Shown here piece by piece: positions 27,301 to 35,906 of a DNA stretch of 64,000 bases (position 1 is its first letter; each line of letters opens with the position of its first letter). The notes beneath the pieces are model-generated. The model was not told the origin of the DNA, ran no database searches, and saw only the letters and a program-made list of their open reading frames with translations. Both the position numbers and the translations under genes were made by a program. Where the stretch lies: NCBI GenBank assembly GCA_041987545.1, contig JBHIWH010000005.1:1-64000 (forward strand), read 5' to 3'. The stretch comes from JAJRXR01 sp041987545 (GTDB lineage Bacteria; Planctomycetota; Phycisphaerae; Phycisphaerales; UBA1924).

Positions 27301-27441
27301 CTCCTTCTGCACGTTGACGGCGGCCCAGAGCCCGCCGACGAGGAGGATGACCATCAGCAGATTGGCGGCGATGGAGTTCCGCGCCATCCACGCGATGGGG
27401 CCGCGCGGCTCGGCGAGCTTGGGGTCCTCGGGCCGGCTCAT
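24325..27441 (-). CDS. RND-family efflux transporter, inner-membrane permease
   Basis: A 1,038-residue permease, normal for AcrB-type pumps. After a cytoplasmic lead, the first membrane helix ('SIAANLLMVILLVGGLWAAV') is followed by a large periplasmic loop, a helix bundle, a second loop and a second bundle. The proton-relay signature 'LGIVVDDAVVVGENVYE' with its paired Asp residues is intact, as is 'ALSGVVVNDSLIMIDYAN' in the second half. It would drive drug or amphiphile export by proton influx. The ATG at 27441 overlaps the adaptor's TGA (ATGA), which fixes the start; a frame extending to 27903 is antisense of nothing conserved and overlaps the adaptor. Last gene of a three-gene operon. Confidence 0.93.
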   Translation of the reverse strand: MSRPEDPKLAEPRGPIAWMARNSIAANLLMVILLVGGLWAAVNVQKEVFPQFQLDIVEVRVGYPGAAPAEVEQGILRPVEEAIRGVEGIREITSEAREGRGSVNIELVAGADRMKAFQDVDQAVNRIRTFPDDIDQPEVSLESRRTEVISVGLYGPVDIWTLRQLAERLRDQLLADPAITQVELGRVPDYITHVEIPRDRLREYGLTLPAVADLIESSSEDVAAGAVQTSAGEILLRVKARKQWAEQFAQIEVVTSEQGAVVTLGDIASIRDGFAEDNFHSQFNQQPSVELEVYRVGSQSPIEIAEAATRVVRAAEAQFPPGVEWRIDNNNAEDFRRRLTLVVKNGLLAVVIVLAILALFLEFRLAFWVMMGMAISFIGGILVLPAVGISINMISLFGFLIVLGIVVDDAVVVGENVYEHRLEGDDPIRAAIRGTREMATPVTFSILTNVVAFIPLMFLPGEVGKFWYPLPIVVVIVLLVSLLEALFILPAHLAHIRANPRRKGVRGTLHRGQQMFSRGFQWVVDRCYRPVLDAALRFRYVTATAALAVLAVTGSYSLSAHMGMILMPEVSADEIEAGVRLPVGTTPDQAASVAQTLTTETLRMFEEHELHRVAEGVKTNVRGQNFIDVEIVMKPPDERDMTAAQVIQLWRDSIGDLPGVDQISFEAERGPGGHRQAISVDLSHSDIDVLEKAAEDLVVRSEQFTNTRDVTDNYNKGKTQLDFTLLPEGRALGLTPADVGGQIRGAFYGSLALRLLRGTNEIEVRVKLPEAEREDIHNLEDLVLQTPSGAEVPLLDVAEVRQGEAFTSISRRDGRRVVNVSMDVEPARATGQVITALRTEVLPQLRADYPGLTWTFEGSDAELREATATLWGGFGLAIFVVYALLAVAFRQYIQPLIVLIAIPFGVVGAVLGHILLGYDLSLISMMGVVALSGVVVNDSLIMIDYANRNRGDQSAHAAILKAGCRRFRPIFLTTATTFLGLSPIILEDSLQAQYIIPMAISLGFGIVFATSVVLLLVPCLYLMNEDLVSLCRARSGAR

Positions 27442-28685
27442 GGCGCGCGATCCCTGGCGGGCGCGGGGGCGGTGCGCTCGGCGCCCGGTTCCTCCGGGTC
27501 GCCGGCGCGGCGGAGCGGGAGGCCCGGGGTCACGGTCGCGAGGCTCGTCGTGACCAGGTCCGCTCCCGCCTCGAGGCCCGCGCGGATGTAGGCGTGGCTC
27601 CCGTCGCTGAAGACGACGTCTACCTCGCGGATCTCGAGCGCCCCGTCGGCCATCACCCACACCGTGTCGTTCTGGCGGAGGTACTCGCGGTCGATGCGGA
27701 CGACGTCCTCGATGAGACGGCCCTCGATGCGGAGTTGGACGATCGTGCCGAGAATCAGCGGCGGCTGGTCGGTCTGGCGCCCGAGGGGATCCGGGACGGT
27801 GACGAGCACCCGCGCGAGCCTGGTCTGCTGATCGACGGTCCCGATGAGGCGGGAGACGTGGGCGTCCCGGGAGACGCCGGGCTCCCACGCGGACGTGTGC
27901 CACACGCTCGCGGGCGAGCCGGGCTGTTCGTCCTCGGGGAATCGGAGCCAGCGGAGGTCGCGGAGCGGGACGCTGGCGATGATCCAGTACTCGTCGATGC
28001 CCACGAGTCTGGCGAGCCGATCGCCCGGGCTGAGCTGCGAGCCGACGTCGGCGTCGCGCGTCAGGATCTGGGCGTCGAAGGGCGCGGTGACGACGGTGCG
28101 GTCGAGGTCGAGCTGGGCCTGCTCGAGGGCGGCCGCCGCGGCGTCGAGGCGGGCGCGGATGGCCTCGATCTGCGGCTCGCGCAGGACGAGCGCCCGGTTG
28201 GCCGGGTCGATCTCCTCGCCGAGCAGCTCGAACTCCTGGCGGGCGGCCTGCTGACGTCCCTGCTCGATGGCGAGTTCGGCCTCGACCTGGCGACGCTCGC
28301 TCTTGCGGACGGCGAGGACGCGCTTGAAGTCCGCGGGGTCGATGCGGAGCAGGTCGTCACCCTCGCGGACGATCCCGCCCGGGACGAAGGCGGGGCGGAC
28401 CTCGATGATCTGGCCGCTGACGCGCGGGCTGAGGACGATGTCGCGGGCGGGCTCGACGACGCCCAGGACCTCGAGCACGGGGCGGTGGTCGCCGCGGCTG
28501 ACGGGGACGGTCTCGACGAGCGCGGCGGAGCGGCGGGTGGCGGCCTCGCTCTGGGCCGTGGGCTCGGAGGCGAAGATCATGTAGCTCGCCCCGCCGGCGG
28601 CGCCCACGAGCAGCAGGCAGACCACGACCGACACGATGACGCGGGCGACCCCGATCCGGTTGGTCTTGTCGGCCTGGGCTGGCAT
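27438..28685 (-). CDS. RND efflux periplasmic adaptor (HlyD/MFP family)
   Basis: A 415-residue membrane-fusion protein with an N-terminal anchor ('VIVSVVVCLLLVGAAGGASYMI', about 14-36). The barrel-sandwich halves 'LSPRVSGQIIEVRPAFVPGGIVREGDDLLRID' and 'VTAPFDAQILTRDADVGSQL' flank an alpha-helical hairpin (about 115-200); a beta-barrel and a membrane-proximal domain follow. It links the inner-membrane pump to the outer-membrane channel. The tail is rich in Ala/Pro/Arg. Its ATG overlaps the upstream channel gene's stop (TGATG), and its own stop overlaps the pump's start, so the three genes are translationally coupled. Confidence 0.92.
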   Translation of the reverse strand: MPAQADKTNRIGVARVIVSVVVCLLLVGAAGGASYMIFASEPTAQSEAATRRSAALVETVPVSRGDHRPVLEVLGVVEPARDIVLSPRVSGQIIEVRPAFVPGGIVREGDDLLRIDPADFKRVLAVRKSERRQVEAELAIEQGRQQAARQEFELLGEEIDPANRALVLREPQIEAIRARLDAAAAALEQAQLDLDRTVVTAPFDAQILTRDADVGSQLSPGDRLARLVGIDEYWIIASVPLRDLRWLRFPEDEQPGSPASVWHTSAWEPGVSRDAHVSRLIGTVDQQTRLARVLVTVPDPLGRQTDQPPLILGTIVQLRIEGRLIEDVVRIDREYLRQNDTVWVMADGALEIREVDVVFSDGSHAYIRAGLEAGADLVTTSLATVTPGLPLRRAGDPEEPGAERTAPAPARDRAP

Positions 28686-30184
28686 CAGCGACTCGGCTCT
28701 CCCGGTCCGGGCTCGTGTTCGTCGGCCCGGCCGCGTTCGGATGCCTCCCTGGGTGTATCGAATCCGCCCGCGAGGGCCCGGTAGAGCGCGACCCGGGAGG
28801 CGATCCGGTCGAGCCTGGCGGCGAGCAGGTCGCGCTCGAGCTGCTGCGTCTCGCGGAGGGCCGTGAGGACATCGATATAGTCGGCGGCGCCGTTGAAGTA
28901 CTGGGACCGGAGCTGCTGGTACGTGGTCTCGGAAATCGCGAGCTGGTCCTCCAGGCTCAGGATACGGCGGGCCTGGTGCGACTCGAGCGTGAGTGAATCC
29001 TCAACCTCCTGGAACGCGAGGAGGACGGTCTGGCCGTACTCGGCGACGCGCTGCCCCCGGACCGCCGCCGCGGCTTCGGCGTCGGCCCGGCGTCGGCCCC
29101 CGTCGAACACGGGCGCGACGATCTGGGCGGCGAGCGAGGCGAGCCAGTCGGTGAAGAGACCGGACGGGCCCTCGGCGGTCGTGGAGATGGCCGCTGCCAG
29201 GTCGATGCGCGGGTACTGGTTGCTGATCGCCGAGGCGAGGTCCGCGTCGGACGCGCGGACGCGGAGCAGAGCGCTCCGCACGTCCGGGCGGCGCTCGACG
29301 AGCGCCGCGGGGAGACCCGCGGCCGGGAGCGGCGGCGGCTCGGGCAGCTCGACACCCTCGGGCGCGGGGGCGGCCTGGGGCGGGCGGCCCTCGAGAACGG
29401 CGAGCTGGTGGGCCAGCACCTGGACGCGCGAGGACGCGACGATGGCCTGCTCCCGCGTGGCCTCGATCAGCTGGCGCTGCCGGAGCACGTCCGCGCTGCC
29501 TGACTGCCCGACGGCGAAACGCTGCTCGAGCAACCGGAGCACGGTCTGGTTCGTCGCGAGCTGGGAGTCGATCAGCTTCAGCTGCTGGCCCGCCTCGGCG
29601 AGCTGGAACCACGTGAGCGTGAGCGAAGCGGAGAGGCTGATCGCGGCGGCCTGGTAGTCCGAGGCCGTGGCCTCGGCGCGGAGCCTCTGAGCCTCCGCCG
29701 CCGATCGGATGCGCCCCCAGAGGTCGACCTCGTAGGAGGCCTCGAGGCCGAGCCCGACCGATGTCTCCTGATCGATGCGCCGTCCCTCGCGGGCTTCGGC
29801 GAACGCGGAGGCGTCGACTTGTGGGAAGAGCGCGGACCGCTCGGCTCGCGCGAGGGCGCCGGCCTCGCTGATGCGCTCCCACGCGGCGGCGAGCGAGTAG
29901 TTCCCGGCCAGCGCGGTCTCGACCCGCTGGTCGAGGCGTTCATCGCCGAACGAGGTCCACCAGCGGTCGGCCGGCGGAGTCTGCCCGTCCTGGGAGAATG
30001 CCGGAGGCGGCTCGAAGGCGAGAGGGGGGAGGGGCTCGTGGGAGATGCAGGCCTGCAGACCCAGGCCCGCCGCGCAAAGGAGGGAGGCGTGCGCGACACG
30101 CGCACGGCGGGATCCCTGGATCCCCGGGCCTGCGTTCGACTGGAACGGGCGATGCGTCAGCGTGGGTGGGGGCTGTCGCGTCAA
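28685..30184 (-). CDS. Outer-membrane efflux lipoprotein (TolC/NodT family)
   Basis: A 499-residue outer-membrane factor. The signal 'ASLLCAAGLGLQAC' ends in a lipobox-type Cys, so it is probably a lipoprotein. The body has two repeats of the OEP domain with long coiled-coil helices, including 'SYEVDLWGRIRSAAEAQ' and 'LFTDWLASLAAQIVAPVFDGGRRRADAEAA'. The only fitting start is the TTG at 30184, with CGGAG seven bases upstream; no in-frame ATG or GTG occurs before the signal peptide. First gene of the efflux operon; the order channel-adaptor-pump is less usual than adaptor-pump-channel. No local regulator gene is seen next to the operon. Confidence 0.9.
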   Translation of the reverse strand: MTRQPPPTLTHRPFQSNAGPGIQGSRRARVAHASLLCAAGLGLQACISHEPLPPLAFEPPPAFSQDGQTPPADRWWTSFGDERLDQRVETALAGNYSLAAAWERISEAGALARAERSALFPQVDASAFAEAREGRRIDQETSVGLGLEASYEVDLWGRIRSAAEAQRLRAEATASDYQAAAISLSASLTLTWFQLAEAGQQLKLIDSQLATNQTVLRLLEQRFAVGQSGSADVLRQRQLIEATREQAIVASSRVQVLAHQLAVLEGRPPQAAPAPEGVELPEPPPLPAAGLPAALVERRPDVRSALLRVRASDADLASAISNQYPRIDLAAAISTTAEGPSGLFTDWLASLAAQIVAPVFDGGRRRADAEAAAAVRGQRVAEYGQTVLLAFQEVEDSLTLESHQARRILSLEDQLAISETTYQQLRSQYFNGAADYIDVLTALRETQQLERDLLAARLDRIASRVALYRALAGGFDTPREASERGRADEHEPGPGEPSR

Positions 30185-30364
30185 ACGGCTGCTCCGGGTG
30201 GCGTGGATGCTACATGCAAGCCCATACAGTTAGAGAGTTTAGCGACCATTGGTGGGCACGGACGATTGGCGGCCAGCGGTTGCATGGTTGGCGGTTGCGG
30301 CGTTCGTGCCGGGCTCGTCAGCGCACCTCAATCTGCAGCGAATTGCCCTCCTTTGCCGCACTCG

Positions 30365-30515
30365 CCCTGTGTCTCATCTCTCTAGCGCGCAGCCGGGTAG
30401 GGAACTCCATCCCCCCCCACTCACGCTCTGATGACCCCGAGGTCGCCGGTTCGAATCCTGCCCCCCTACTGATGGCAAGGCAAGAACGGCCAGTCCTTTG
30501 GGGCTGGCCGCTGTA
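30365..30515 (+). repeat. tRNA-fMet 3'-half plus hairpin repeat, copy 3 (most decayed)
   Basis: Bases 30428-30472 align to the tRNA-fMet 3' half with several changes, including the anticodon position (CTGATGA for CTCATAA) and one T-stem mismatch; TTCGAATCCTGCCCCC is kept. The hairpin at 30487-30510 has an intact 7-bp stem and the TCCTTTGGGG loop. The upstream segment (CATCTCTCTA, CAGCCGGGTAGGGAACTCC, CCCCCACTCACGCTCT) is shared with copies 1 and 2. Unlike them it lies between divergent genes (efflux operon and lipid cluster). Confidence 0.85.
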
Positions 30516-30790
30516 GTGCGCTCGGGATGGGTGGCTCCACGTCTGGGAATCGCACCCTCCGATCAATACCGCGCACTGGCAATCGAGCCCGTACTCGATG
30601 CCTCGCGCCGCGTTCGACCATACCCCGTCTCCCGCGGGCGAGACCGAGGGGCCGTGCCGTCGACGGTCCCGCCTGGCGAGTTCCGGCCCCGAGCGGGCGG
30701 CTCATGGGCGTGCGGTTCCCCGAGGCCGGAACGAACCGGGCCGGGGCGGCCCCCGAATCTGCTCGAGCCCCCCCGTCGAACCCCCGATCG
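30516..30790. other. Gene-free leader before the lipid cluster
   Basis: No gene is seen. An upstream-extended frame for the next gene exists from 30527 but begins inside repeat copy 3 and shows no conserved features, so it is taken as leader. A promoter for the cluster should lie here; none is recognisable. Confidence 0.5.
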
Positions 30791-31531
30791 ATGCGAGGAT
30801 CGATCCTGAGCTTGGGCATCATCGCGGTGTCGGTCGCCCTCGGAGTCCAGCCGGGCCGTGGGCAGCAGGCCACGCCGTCGGAGCCGGCGCGGGAGGTCGC
30901 GACGGGCGAGTTCACCGTCCGGTACTTCGGGGTCCGGGGGTGGGAGTCGTTCGAGATCCTCCGGGCCGAGGACGGCTGGAGGGTCGAATGCACGCTCGAG
31001 CCGCCTCGTGATGATCTCCAGCCATCGGAGACCACCTACCACCTCACCGAGGGACGCAGGTTCGTGCGCGCGGAGCACCGAGAGACCGGCCCGGGCGGCG
31101 TGCGGGTCACGTACACGCTCGAGGGCGGGGCCCTGGTCGCGCGTGGGACGGACGCGGCCGGTCGGCCCTTGCCGCCCCGGTCGGTCGCGGTCGATGAGGC
31201 GGGGATCGTCAGCGGGCCGAACTACGCGACAGACTTCTTTGTGCTCTTCCCGTTCGATCTGGACGTCGGGGAATCGAGGACGGTGGACGCCGCGGTCTTC
31301 GGGTTCCGGAGCTGGGAGCCCGAGTCGCTCCGCCTGACCACGACGCGGAAGAAGAACCGGAGTGTCCCCGGGGCCGGGGGCAAGCGGGTCGAGTGCATCG
31401 TGTACCGCAGCCGCCTCGAGTTGGACGGCTCGACGACTTGGGCGACCTCGTACCTCGACCCCCGGACCGGGGAGGTTCATCGACTGACCATCGACCTGAC
31501 GATCGGCTCGGCGAAGATCGTTCGCGAATAG
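30791..31531 (+). CDS. Exported protein of unknown function, first gene before the lipid cluster
   Basis: A 246-residue protein. The ATG at 30791 precedes a signal peptide ('ILSLGIIAVSVALGVQPGRG'). The rest is beta-rich ('GEFTVRYFGVRGWESFEILR', 'TTYHLTEGRRFVRAEHR', 'WATSYLDPRTGEVHRLTIDLTI') and vaguely recalls periplasmic DUF3108-type or lipid-binding proteins, but no family is confidently recognised. It lies 91 bases upstream of the desaturase on the same strand and could be co-transcribed with it; a periplasmic role linked to lipids is a guess from context only. Confidence 0.6.
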   Translation: MRGSILSLGIIAVSVALGVQPGRGQQATPSEPAREVATGEFTVRYFGVRGWESFEILRAEDGWRVECTLEPPRDDLQPSETTYHLTEGRRFVRAEHRETGPGGVRVTYTLEGGALVARGTDAAGRPLPPRSVAVDEAGIVSGPNYATDFFVLFPFDLDVGESRTVDAAVFGFRSWEPESLRLTTTRKKNRSVPGAGGKRVECIVYRSRLELDGSTTWATSYLDPRTGEVHRLTIDLTIGSAKIVRE

Positions 31532-31622
31532 GCCGGCTGCCCAACCATCAGCAACCGACGCCCCCCGAGACGGGGAGCGCACGAGCCGCGAATCCCGCGG
31601 CGACCCTCGAGAACAGACGCAC

Positions 31623-32561
31623 GTGCCCACGCTCACCGACGCCTCGATCACCCCGCAGGGCTCCGCCGAGCCCTCCCTGGAGCGCGAGCCCGGCGCGGTC
31701 CGGTGCCTCAACACGCTCCCGTTCATCAGCATCCACGCCATCGGCCTCGGCGTGATCTGGGTCGGCTGGTCCCCGGCCGCGGTGATCGTCTGCGGCGGTC
31801 TGTTCCTGCTGCGGATGTTCATCATCACGGCGTTCTACCACCGGTACTTCTCCCACCGGGCGTTCAAGACCCACCGGGTCACCCAGCTTCTCGCCGCCAC
31901 GATCGGGACAACCTGCGCCCAGCGTGGCCCGGTGTGGTGGGCCGCCCACCACCGCGACCATCACCGTCATTCAGATCACGAGCCGGACATCCACTCACCG
32001 CGCATCCACGGCCTCGTCTGGTCGCACATGATCTGGTTCCTGACCGAGGCGGGCTTCAAGACCAACTGGAGGGCGGTGCCCGACTGGGCCCGGTACCGGG
32101 AGCTGGTCTGGGTCGAGCGGCTGCACCTGCTCGGACCGATCGGCCTCGCCCTGTCGATGGCCGCCCTCGGCTGGGCGTTGCAGGCCTGGGTCCCCTCGCT
32201 CGAGACGGGGCCGGTCCAGATGCTCGTCTGGGGCTTCGCGATCTCGACCGTCCTGCTCTACCACACGACATTCACGATCAACTCGCTGGCCCACATGATC
32301 GGCAGCCGACGGTTCGAGACGAACGACGACAGCCGCAACAACCTCGTGCTCGCGATCCTCACGTTCGGCGAGGGCTGGCACAACAACCACCACTACTTCC
32401 CGGGCTCGGCTCGCCAGGGCTTCTACTGGTGGGAGGTCGACCTGACCTACTACGTGCTCCGCGCGCTCTCCTGGACCGGGCTCGTGTGGGACCTGAACCC
32501 AGTTCCCCACCGGGTCTACGAGGCCGCCCGGCGTGAGCCAGACGCCGGCGGAGAGCCGTGA
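31623..32561 (+). CDS. Membrane fatty-acid (acyl-CoA/acyl-lipid) desaturase
   Basis: A 312-residue di-iron desaturase of the delta-9 stearoyl-CoA type. Histidine boxes are intact: 'HRYFSH', 'HHRDHH' and 'HNNHH'. Four membrane segments flank them (for example 'VIVCGGLFLLRMFIITAFY' and 'LLGPIGLALSMAALGWAL'). It would introduce a double bond into a fatty acyl chain using O2 and reduced ferredoxin or a flavoprotein. The GTG at 31623 is taken as start; no better one is in frame. The gene overlaps the next by four bases (GTGA), starting a chain of coupled genes. The double bond it makes could be the substrate of the two methyltransferases downstream. Confidence 0.88.
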   Translation: MPTLTDASITPQGSAEPSLEREPGAVRCLNTLPFISIHAIGLGVIWVGWSPAAVIVCGGLFLLRMFIITAFYHRYFSHRAFKTHRVTQLLAATIGTTCAQRGPVWWAAHHRDHHRHSDHEPDIHSPRIHGLVWSHMIWFLTEAGFKTNWRAVPDWARYRELVWVERLHLLGPIGLALSMAALGWALQAWVPSLETGPVQMLVWGFAISTVLLYHTTFTINSLAHMIGSRRFETNDDSRNNLVLAILTFGEGWHNNHHYFPGSARQGFYWWEVDLTYYVLRALSWTGLVWDLNPVPHRVYEAARREPDAGGEP

Positions 32562-33799
32562 AGATCGCCATCGTCGGCTCGGGTGTCTCCGGCCTGGTCT
32601 GCGCGCACCTCCTCCACACGCGGCACGAGGTCACGGTGTTCGAGGCCGACGACCGCGTGGGCGGGCACTCCAACACCGCCCTGATCGAGCTCGAGGGCAG
32701 GTCGATACCGGTCGACACGGGCTTCATCGTGTACAACGACCGCAACTACCCGAACTTTTCCAGGTTGCTGGACCAGCTGGGCGTCGAGACCACGCCGACA
32801 CGGATGTCCTTCAGTGTCCGCGATGACCGTGACGGTCTGGAGTACGCCGGGGGCTCGATGAGCGGGCTGTTCGCCCAGCGCCGGAATCTCATTCGCCCGC
32901 GGTTTCACCGCCTGGTGCGCGACATCCTGCGTTTCTACGAGGAGGCCGCGGACCTGATCGAGCGTGAGCCGATGGGGACGACGCTGGGCGAGTTCCTGGA
33001 ACGGCACGGGTACGCCGGCGACATGGGCCAGCGGTTCATCATCCCGATGGGCGCCGCCATCTGGTCGAGCTCGACCACCCAGATGCTCGACTTCCCGGCG
33101 CACTTCTTCGTCCGCTTCTTCGCCAACCACGGGATGCTCACAACCAGGGACCGCCCGCAGTGGCGTACGCTCGTGGGCGGGAGCCGCCAGTACGTCACGC
33201 GTCTGATCCGGCCGTTCCGGGACCGGATCCTCACGGGCAGCCCGGTCCGGCGGGTCCGGCGCGACCGGGGCGGCGCGGAGGTGATGACCCCCACCGGCCC
33301 CGAGCGGTTCGACCACGTCATCCTCGCCTGCCACTCCGACCAGGCTCTCCGCTTGCTCGCGGACGCGACACCCGCCGAGCGCGAGATTCTCGGGGCGATG
33401 CCGTACCAGGCCAACGACACGGTCCTGCACTGGGATCGCACGCTCCTCCCGAGCCGCCCCCGCGCCTGGGCCGCCTGGAACTACCGCCTGAAGCAGGGAG
33501 ACACGCCCGGCGCGATCGTCACGTACAACCTCTCGATCCTGCAGCACCTGGGCACGCGCGAGCCCGTCTGCGTCACGCTCAACCAGACCGGGGATATCGA
33601 CCCGGACAAGGTCCTCGCCCGCTACACCTACCACCATCCGGTCTACACGATCGAGGGCATCCGAGCCCGAGAGCGATACGACGAGATCGGGGGCGTGAAC
33701 AGCACGCACTTCTGCGGGGCGTACTGGTTCAACGGGTTCCACGAGGACGGCGTCCGCAGCGCCCTCCGCGTCTGCGAGCGGTTCGGGGCCTCGCTGTGA
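32558..33799 (+). CDS. FAD-dependent oxidoreductase (COG2907-like, amine oxidase fold)
   Basis: A 413-residue flavoprotein. The dinucleotide-binding motif is at the very start ('KIAIVGSGVSGLVCAHLL', then 'VTVFEADDRVGGHSNT'), with 'GFIVYNDRNYPNF', 'GAAIWSSS', 'HFFVRFFANHGML' and a C-terminal FAD site 'FCGAYWFNGFHEDGVRSA'. Relatives regularly accompany DUF1365 and CFA-synthase-like genes. Its reaction is not established in general. Bacterial furan-fatty-acid loci use an oxidoreductase and a methyltransferase on phospholipid acyl chains, which makes a role as acyl-chain desaturase/oxidase plausible. It starts at GTG overlapping the desaturase stop, and its own stop overlaps the next start. Confidence 0.85.
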   Translation: MKIAIVGSGVSGLVCAHLLHTRHEVTVFEADDRVGGHSNTALIELEGRSIPVDTGFIVYNDRNYPNFSRLLDQLGVETTPTRMSFSVRDDRDGLEYAGGSMSGLFAQRRNLIRPRFHRLVRDILRFYEEAADLIEREPMGTTLGEFLERHGYAGDMGQRFIIPMGAAIWSSSTTQMLDFPAHFFVRFFANHGMLTTRDRPQWRTLVGGSRQYVTRLIRPFRDRILTGSPVRRVRRDRGGAEVMTPTGPERFDHVILACHSDQALRLLADATPAEREILGAMPYQANDTVLHWDRTLLPSRPRAWAAWNYRLKQGDTPGAIVTYNLSILQHLGTREPVCVTLNQTGDIDPDKVLARYTYHHPVYTIEGIRARERYDEIGGVNSTHFCGAYWFNGFHEDGVRSALRVCERFGASL

Positions 33800-34605
33800 T
33801 CGCCCGGCCGCCGCTCGCCAGCGCGATCTACGAGGGGGTGATCCGCCACCGGCGCTTCGAGCCCAGAGCCCACACGCTGCGGATGCCCCTGTACATGATG
33901 TACCTCGATCTGGCGGAGCTGGATCGAGTCTTCGCTCTTAGCAGCCTGTACGCGGTCGACCGGCGGGCGATCGCGGCGTTCCGCCGGTCGGACTACCTGG
34001 GCGACGCGGGCGAGCCGCTTGAGTCGGCCGTCCGCGACAAGGTCGAACTCAGTCTCGGCCGCCGCCCCGAGGGCCCGATCCGTCTGCTCACGCACCTGCG
34101 GTACTTTGGTCATTGCTTCAACCCGGTCAGCTTCTACTACTGCTTCGAGCCGGACGGCGAAACGCTCGACGCGATCATCGCCGAGATCACGAACACCCCC
34201 TGGCAGGAGCGGCACGCCTACGTGCTCGACTGCCGAGAAGCGGGCCGACGCGGCGCTTCGAAGCGCTTCGAGTTCGACAAGCGGTTCCACGTGTCCCCGT
34301 TCATGCCCATGGGCCTCGGGTACGACTGGCAATTCGGCGAGCCCGGCCAGCGGCTGGGCGTCCACATGCGCCTCACCGACTCCGGCCGCGAGGTGTTCGA
34401 CGCGACGCTCTGCCTGCGGCGCCGCGAGATCTCCCCGGCGTCGCTCCGGCGGGTGCTCTGGCGGTACCCGGCCATGACCGTCGGGGTGGTCGCCCGGATC
34501 CACTGGCACGCCCTCCTGCTGTGGCTCAAGCGGGTGCCGGTCCAGCCGCATCCGAAGCGGCGGGGCCTGTCGAACCCAGTGCCCATGGAGGGAACGTCCT
34601 CATGA
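33796..34605 (+). CDS. DUF1365 family protein
   Basis: A 269-residue protein of COG3496/DUF1365. Family blocks are clear: 'IYEGVIRHRRFEPRAHTLRMPLYMMYLDL', 'RLLTHLRYFGHCFNPVSFYYCF', 'EITNTPWQERHAYVL', 'FHVSPFMPMGLGYDW' and 'LLLWLKRVPVQPHPKR'. The biochemical function is unknown; the gene is almost always found with the flavoprotein and CFA synthase relatives as here. The GTG at 33796 overlaps the preceding TGA; a long upstream extension of the frame is shadow of the flavoprotein gene. Its TGA overlaps the ATG of the methyltransferase. Confidence 0.9.
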   Translation: MIARPPLASAIYEGVIRHRRFEPRAHTLRMPLYMMYLDLAELDRVFALSSLYAVDRRAIAAFRRSDYLGDAGEPLESAVRDKVELSLGRRPEGPIRLLTHLRYFGHCFNPVSFYYCFEPDGETLDAIIAEITNTPWQERHAYVLDCREAGRRGASKRFEFDKRFHVSPFMPMGLGYDWQFGEPGQRLGVHMRLTDSGREVFDATLCLRRREISPASLRRVLWRYPAMTVGVVARIHWHALLLWLKRVPVQPHPKRRGLSNPVPMEGTSS

Positions 34606-35906
34606 GCCGGGTCGCCAAGTCCACGATCGTCCGGGAAGGCCCGCTGACGCCGAGCGTCAGCCGCCTCGGCCTGGGCGAGCGGGCCGGCCGCGGCCTGATC
34701 CGCTCCGTTCTGCCCCGGATCGAGCAGGGGCGGGTCACCCTCCGCGACTCGGGCCGGTCGATCTCGTTCGGCGACCCCGCCACCGGCCCGGACGCCGAGC
34801 TGGTCGTGCACGACCCGGCGTTCTACGCCGCCGCGGCGTTCGGCGGGTCCATCGGCGTTGCGGACGCGTACATGGACGGGCACTGGACCAGCCCGGACCC
34901 GGCCGCCCTGGTCGAGGTCCTGGCCTCCAACGAGGCGGCGATGCGAACGGTCGAGTCCCCGCTGGCCCGCGTCGCGGCCCCGATCGCACGGCTCGCCTAC
35001 GCGGCGCAGCGGAACTCGAGGGCCGGCAGCCGCCGCAACATCGTCGCCCACTACGACCTTTCCAATGAGTTCTTCGCCCTCTTCCTCGACCCATCGATGA
35101 CGTACAGCTGCGCGGTGTTCGACCCGCCGGGCATCTCGCTCGAGGACGCGCAAGCGGAGAAGATCGACCGCGCGTGCCGCAAGCTGGCGCTGACGCCCGG
35201 TGATCATCTGCTGGAGATCGGCACGGGCTGGGGCAGCGCCGCGATCCACGCCGCGCGGAACTACGGCTGCCGCGTCACGACCACGACCATCTCCGACCGC
35301 CAGCACGAGTTCGCCGCGGACCGGATCCGTGAGGCCGGGCTTGGTGATCGGATCACGCTCTTGAAGCGCGACTACCGCGATCTCGACGGGAGGTTCGACA
35401 AGGTCCTCTCGATCGAGATGGTCGAGGCCGTGGGACGCCGCTACCTGGACACGTTCTTCGAGAAGATCGGGGCGGTCCTCGCTCCCGATGGCCTCGCCCT
35501 GCTGCAGGCGATCACGATCGCCGACCAGCACTTCGAGCGCGCCGCCCGCCGCCGCGATTTCCTGAAGAAGTACATCTTCCCCGGCTCTTGTCTGCTGGGC
35601 ATGGAGGCCATGGCCTCCTGCGTCCGGCGGGAGACCTCGCTCAGGATCATCGACAGCGAGGACATCGGGCCCCACTACGCCGACACGCTGCGCGCGTGGC
35701 GGCGCAACTTCGACGCCCGGGCGGCCGACGTCAGGGGCCTGGGCTTCGACGAGCGGTTTGAGAGGATGTGGCGGTTCTATCTGTGCTACTGCGAGGGGAC
35801 GTTCCGCTCGCGGCGGTGCTCGGCCGTCCAGCTCCTGCTGGCCGGCCCGGACAACCGGCGCCCGCCGATCGGCCGCGACCGCCGCCCGGAGCCGACATCC
35901 GCGTGA
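34602..35906 (+). CDS. Cyclopropane-fatty-acid-synthase-family methyltransferase, copy 1
   Basis: A 434-residue SAM-dependent enzyme that transfers a one-carbon unit to the double bond of a phospholipid acyl chain (cyclopropane or methyl-branch formation). N-terminal lipid-binding-type domain 'AAFGGSIGVADAYMDGHW'; 'NIVAHYDLSNEFFALFLDPSMTYSCAVF' precedes the SAM site 'LLEIGTGWGSAAIHAA' (Thr where Cys is usual in ExGCGWG); 'SIEMVEAVG' and 'YCEGTFRSR' follow. Length is slightly above E. coli Cfa. The ATG overlaps the DUF1365 stop. A second family member lies at 37643. Which product is made (cyclopropane, methyl-branched or precursor of furan acids) cannot be read from the sequence. Confidence 0.9.
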   Translation: MSRVAKSTIVREGPLTPSVSRLGLGERAGRGLIRSVLPRIEQGRVTLRDSGRSISFGDPATGPDAELVVHDPAFYAAAAFGGSIGVADAYMDGHWTSPDPAALVEVLASNEAAMRTVESPLARVAAPIARLAYAAQRNSRAGSRRNIVAHYDLSNEFFALFLDPSMTYSCAVFDPPGISLEDAQAEKIDRACRKLALTPGDHLLEIGTGWGSAAIHAARNYGCRVTTTTISDRQHEFAADRIREAGLGDRITLLKRDYRDLDGRFDKVLSIEMVEAVGRRYLDTFFEKIGAVLAPDGLALLQAITIADQHFERAARRRDFLKKYIFPGSCLLGMEAMASCVRRETSLRIIDSEDIGPHYADTLRAWRRNFDARAADVRGLGFDERFERMWRFYLCYCEGTFRSRRCSAVQLLLAGPDNRRPPIGRDRRPEPTSA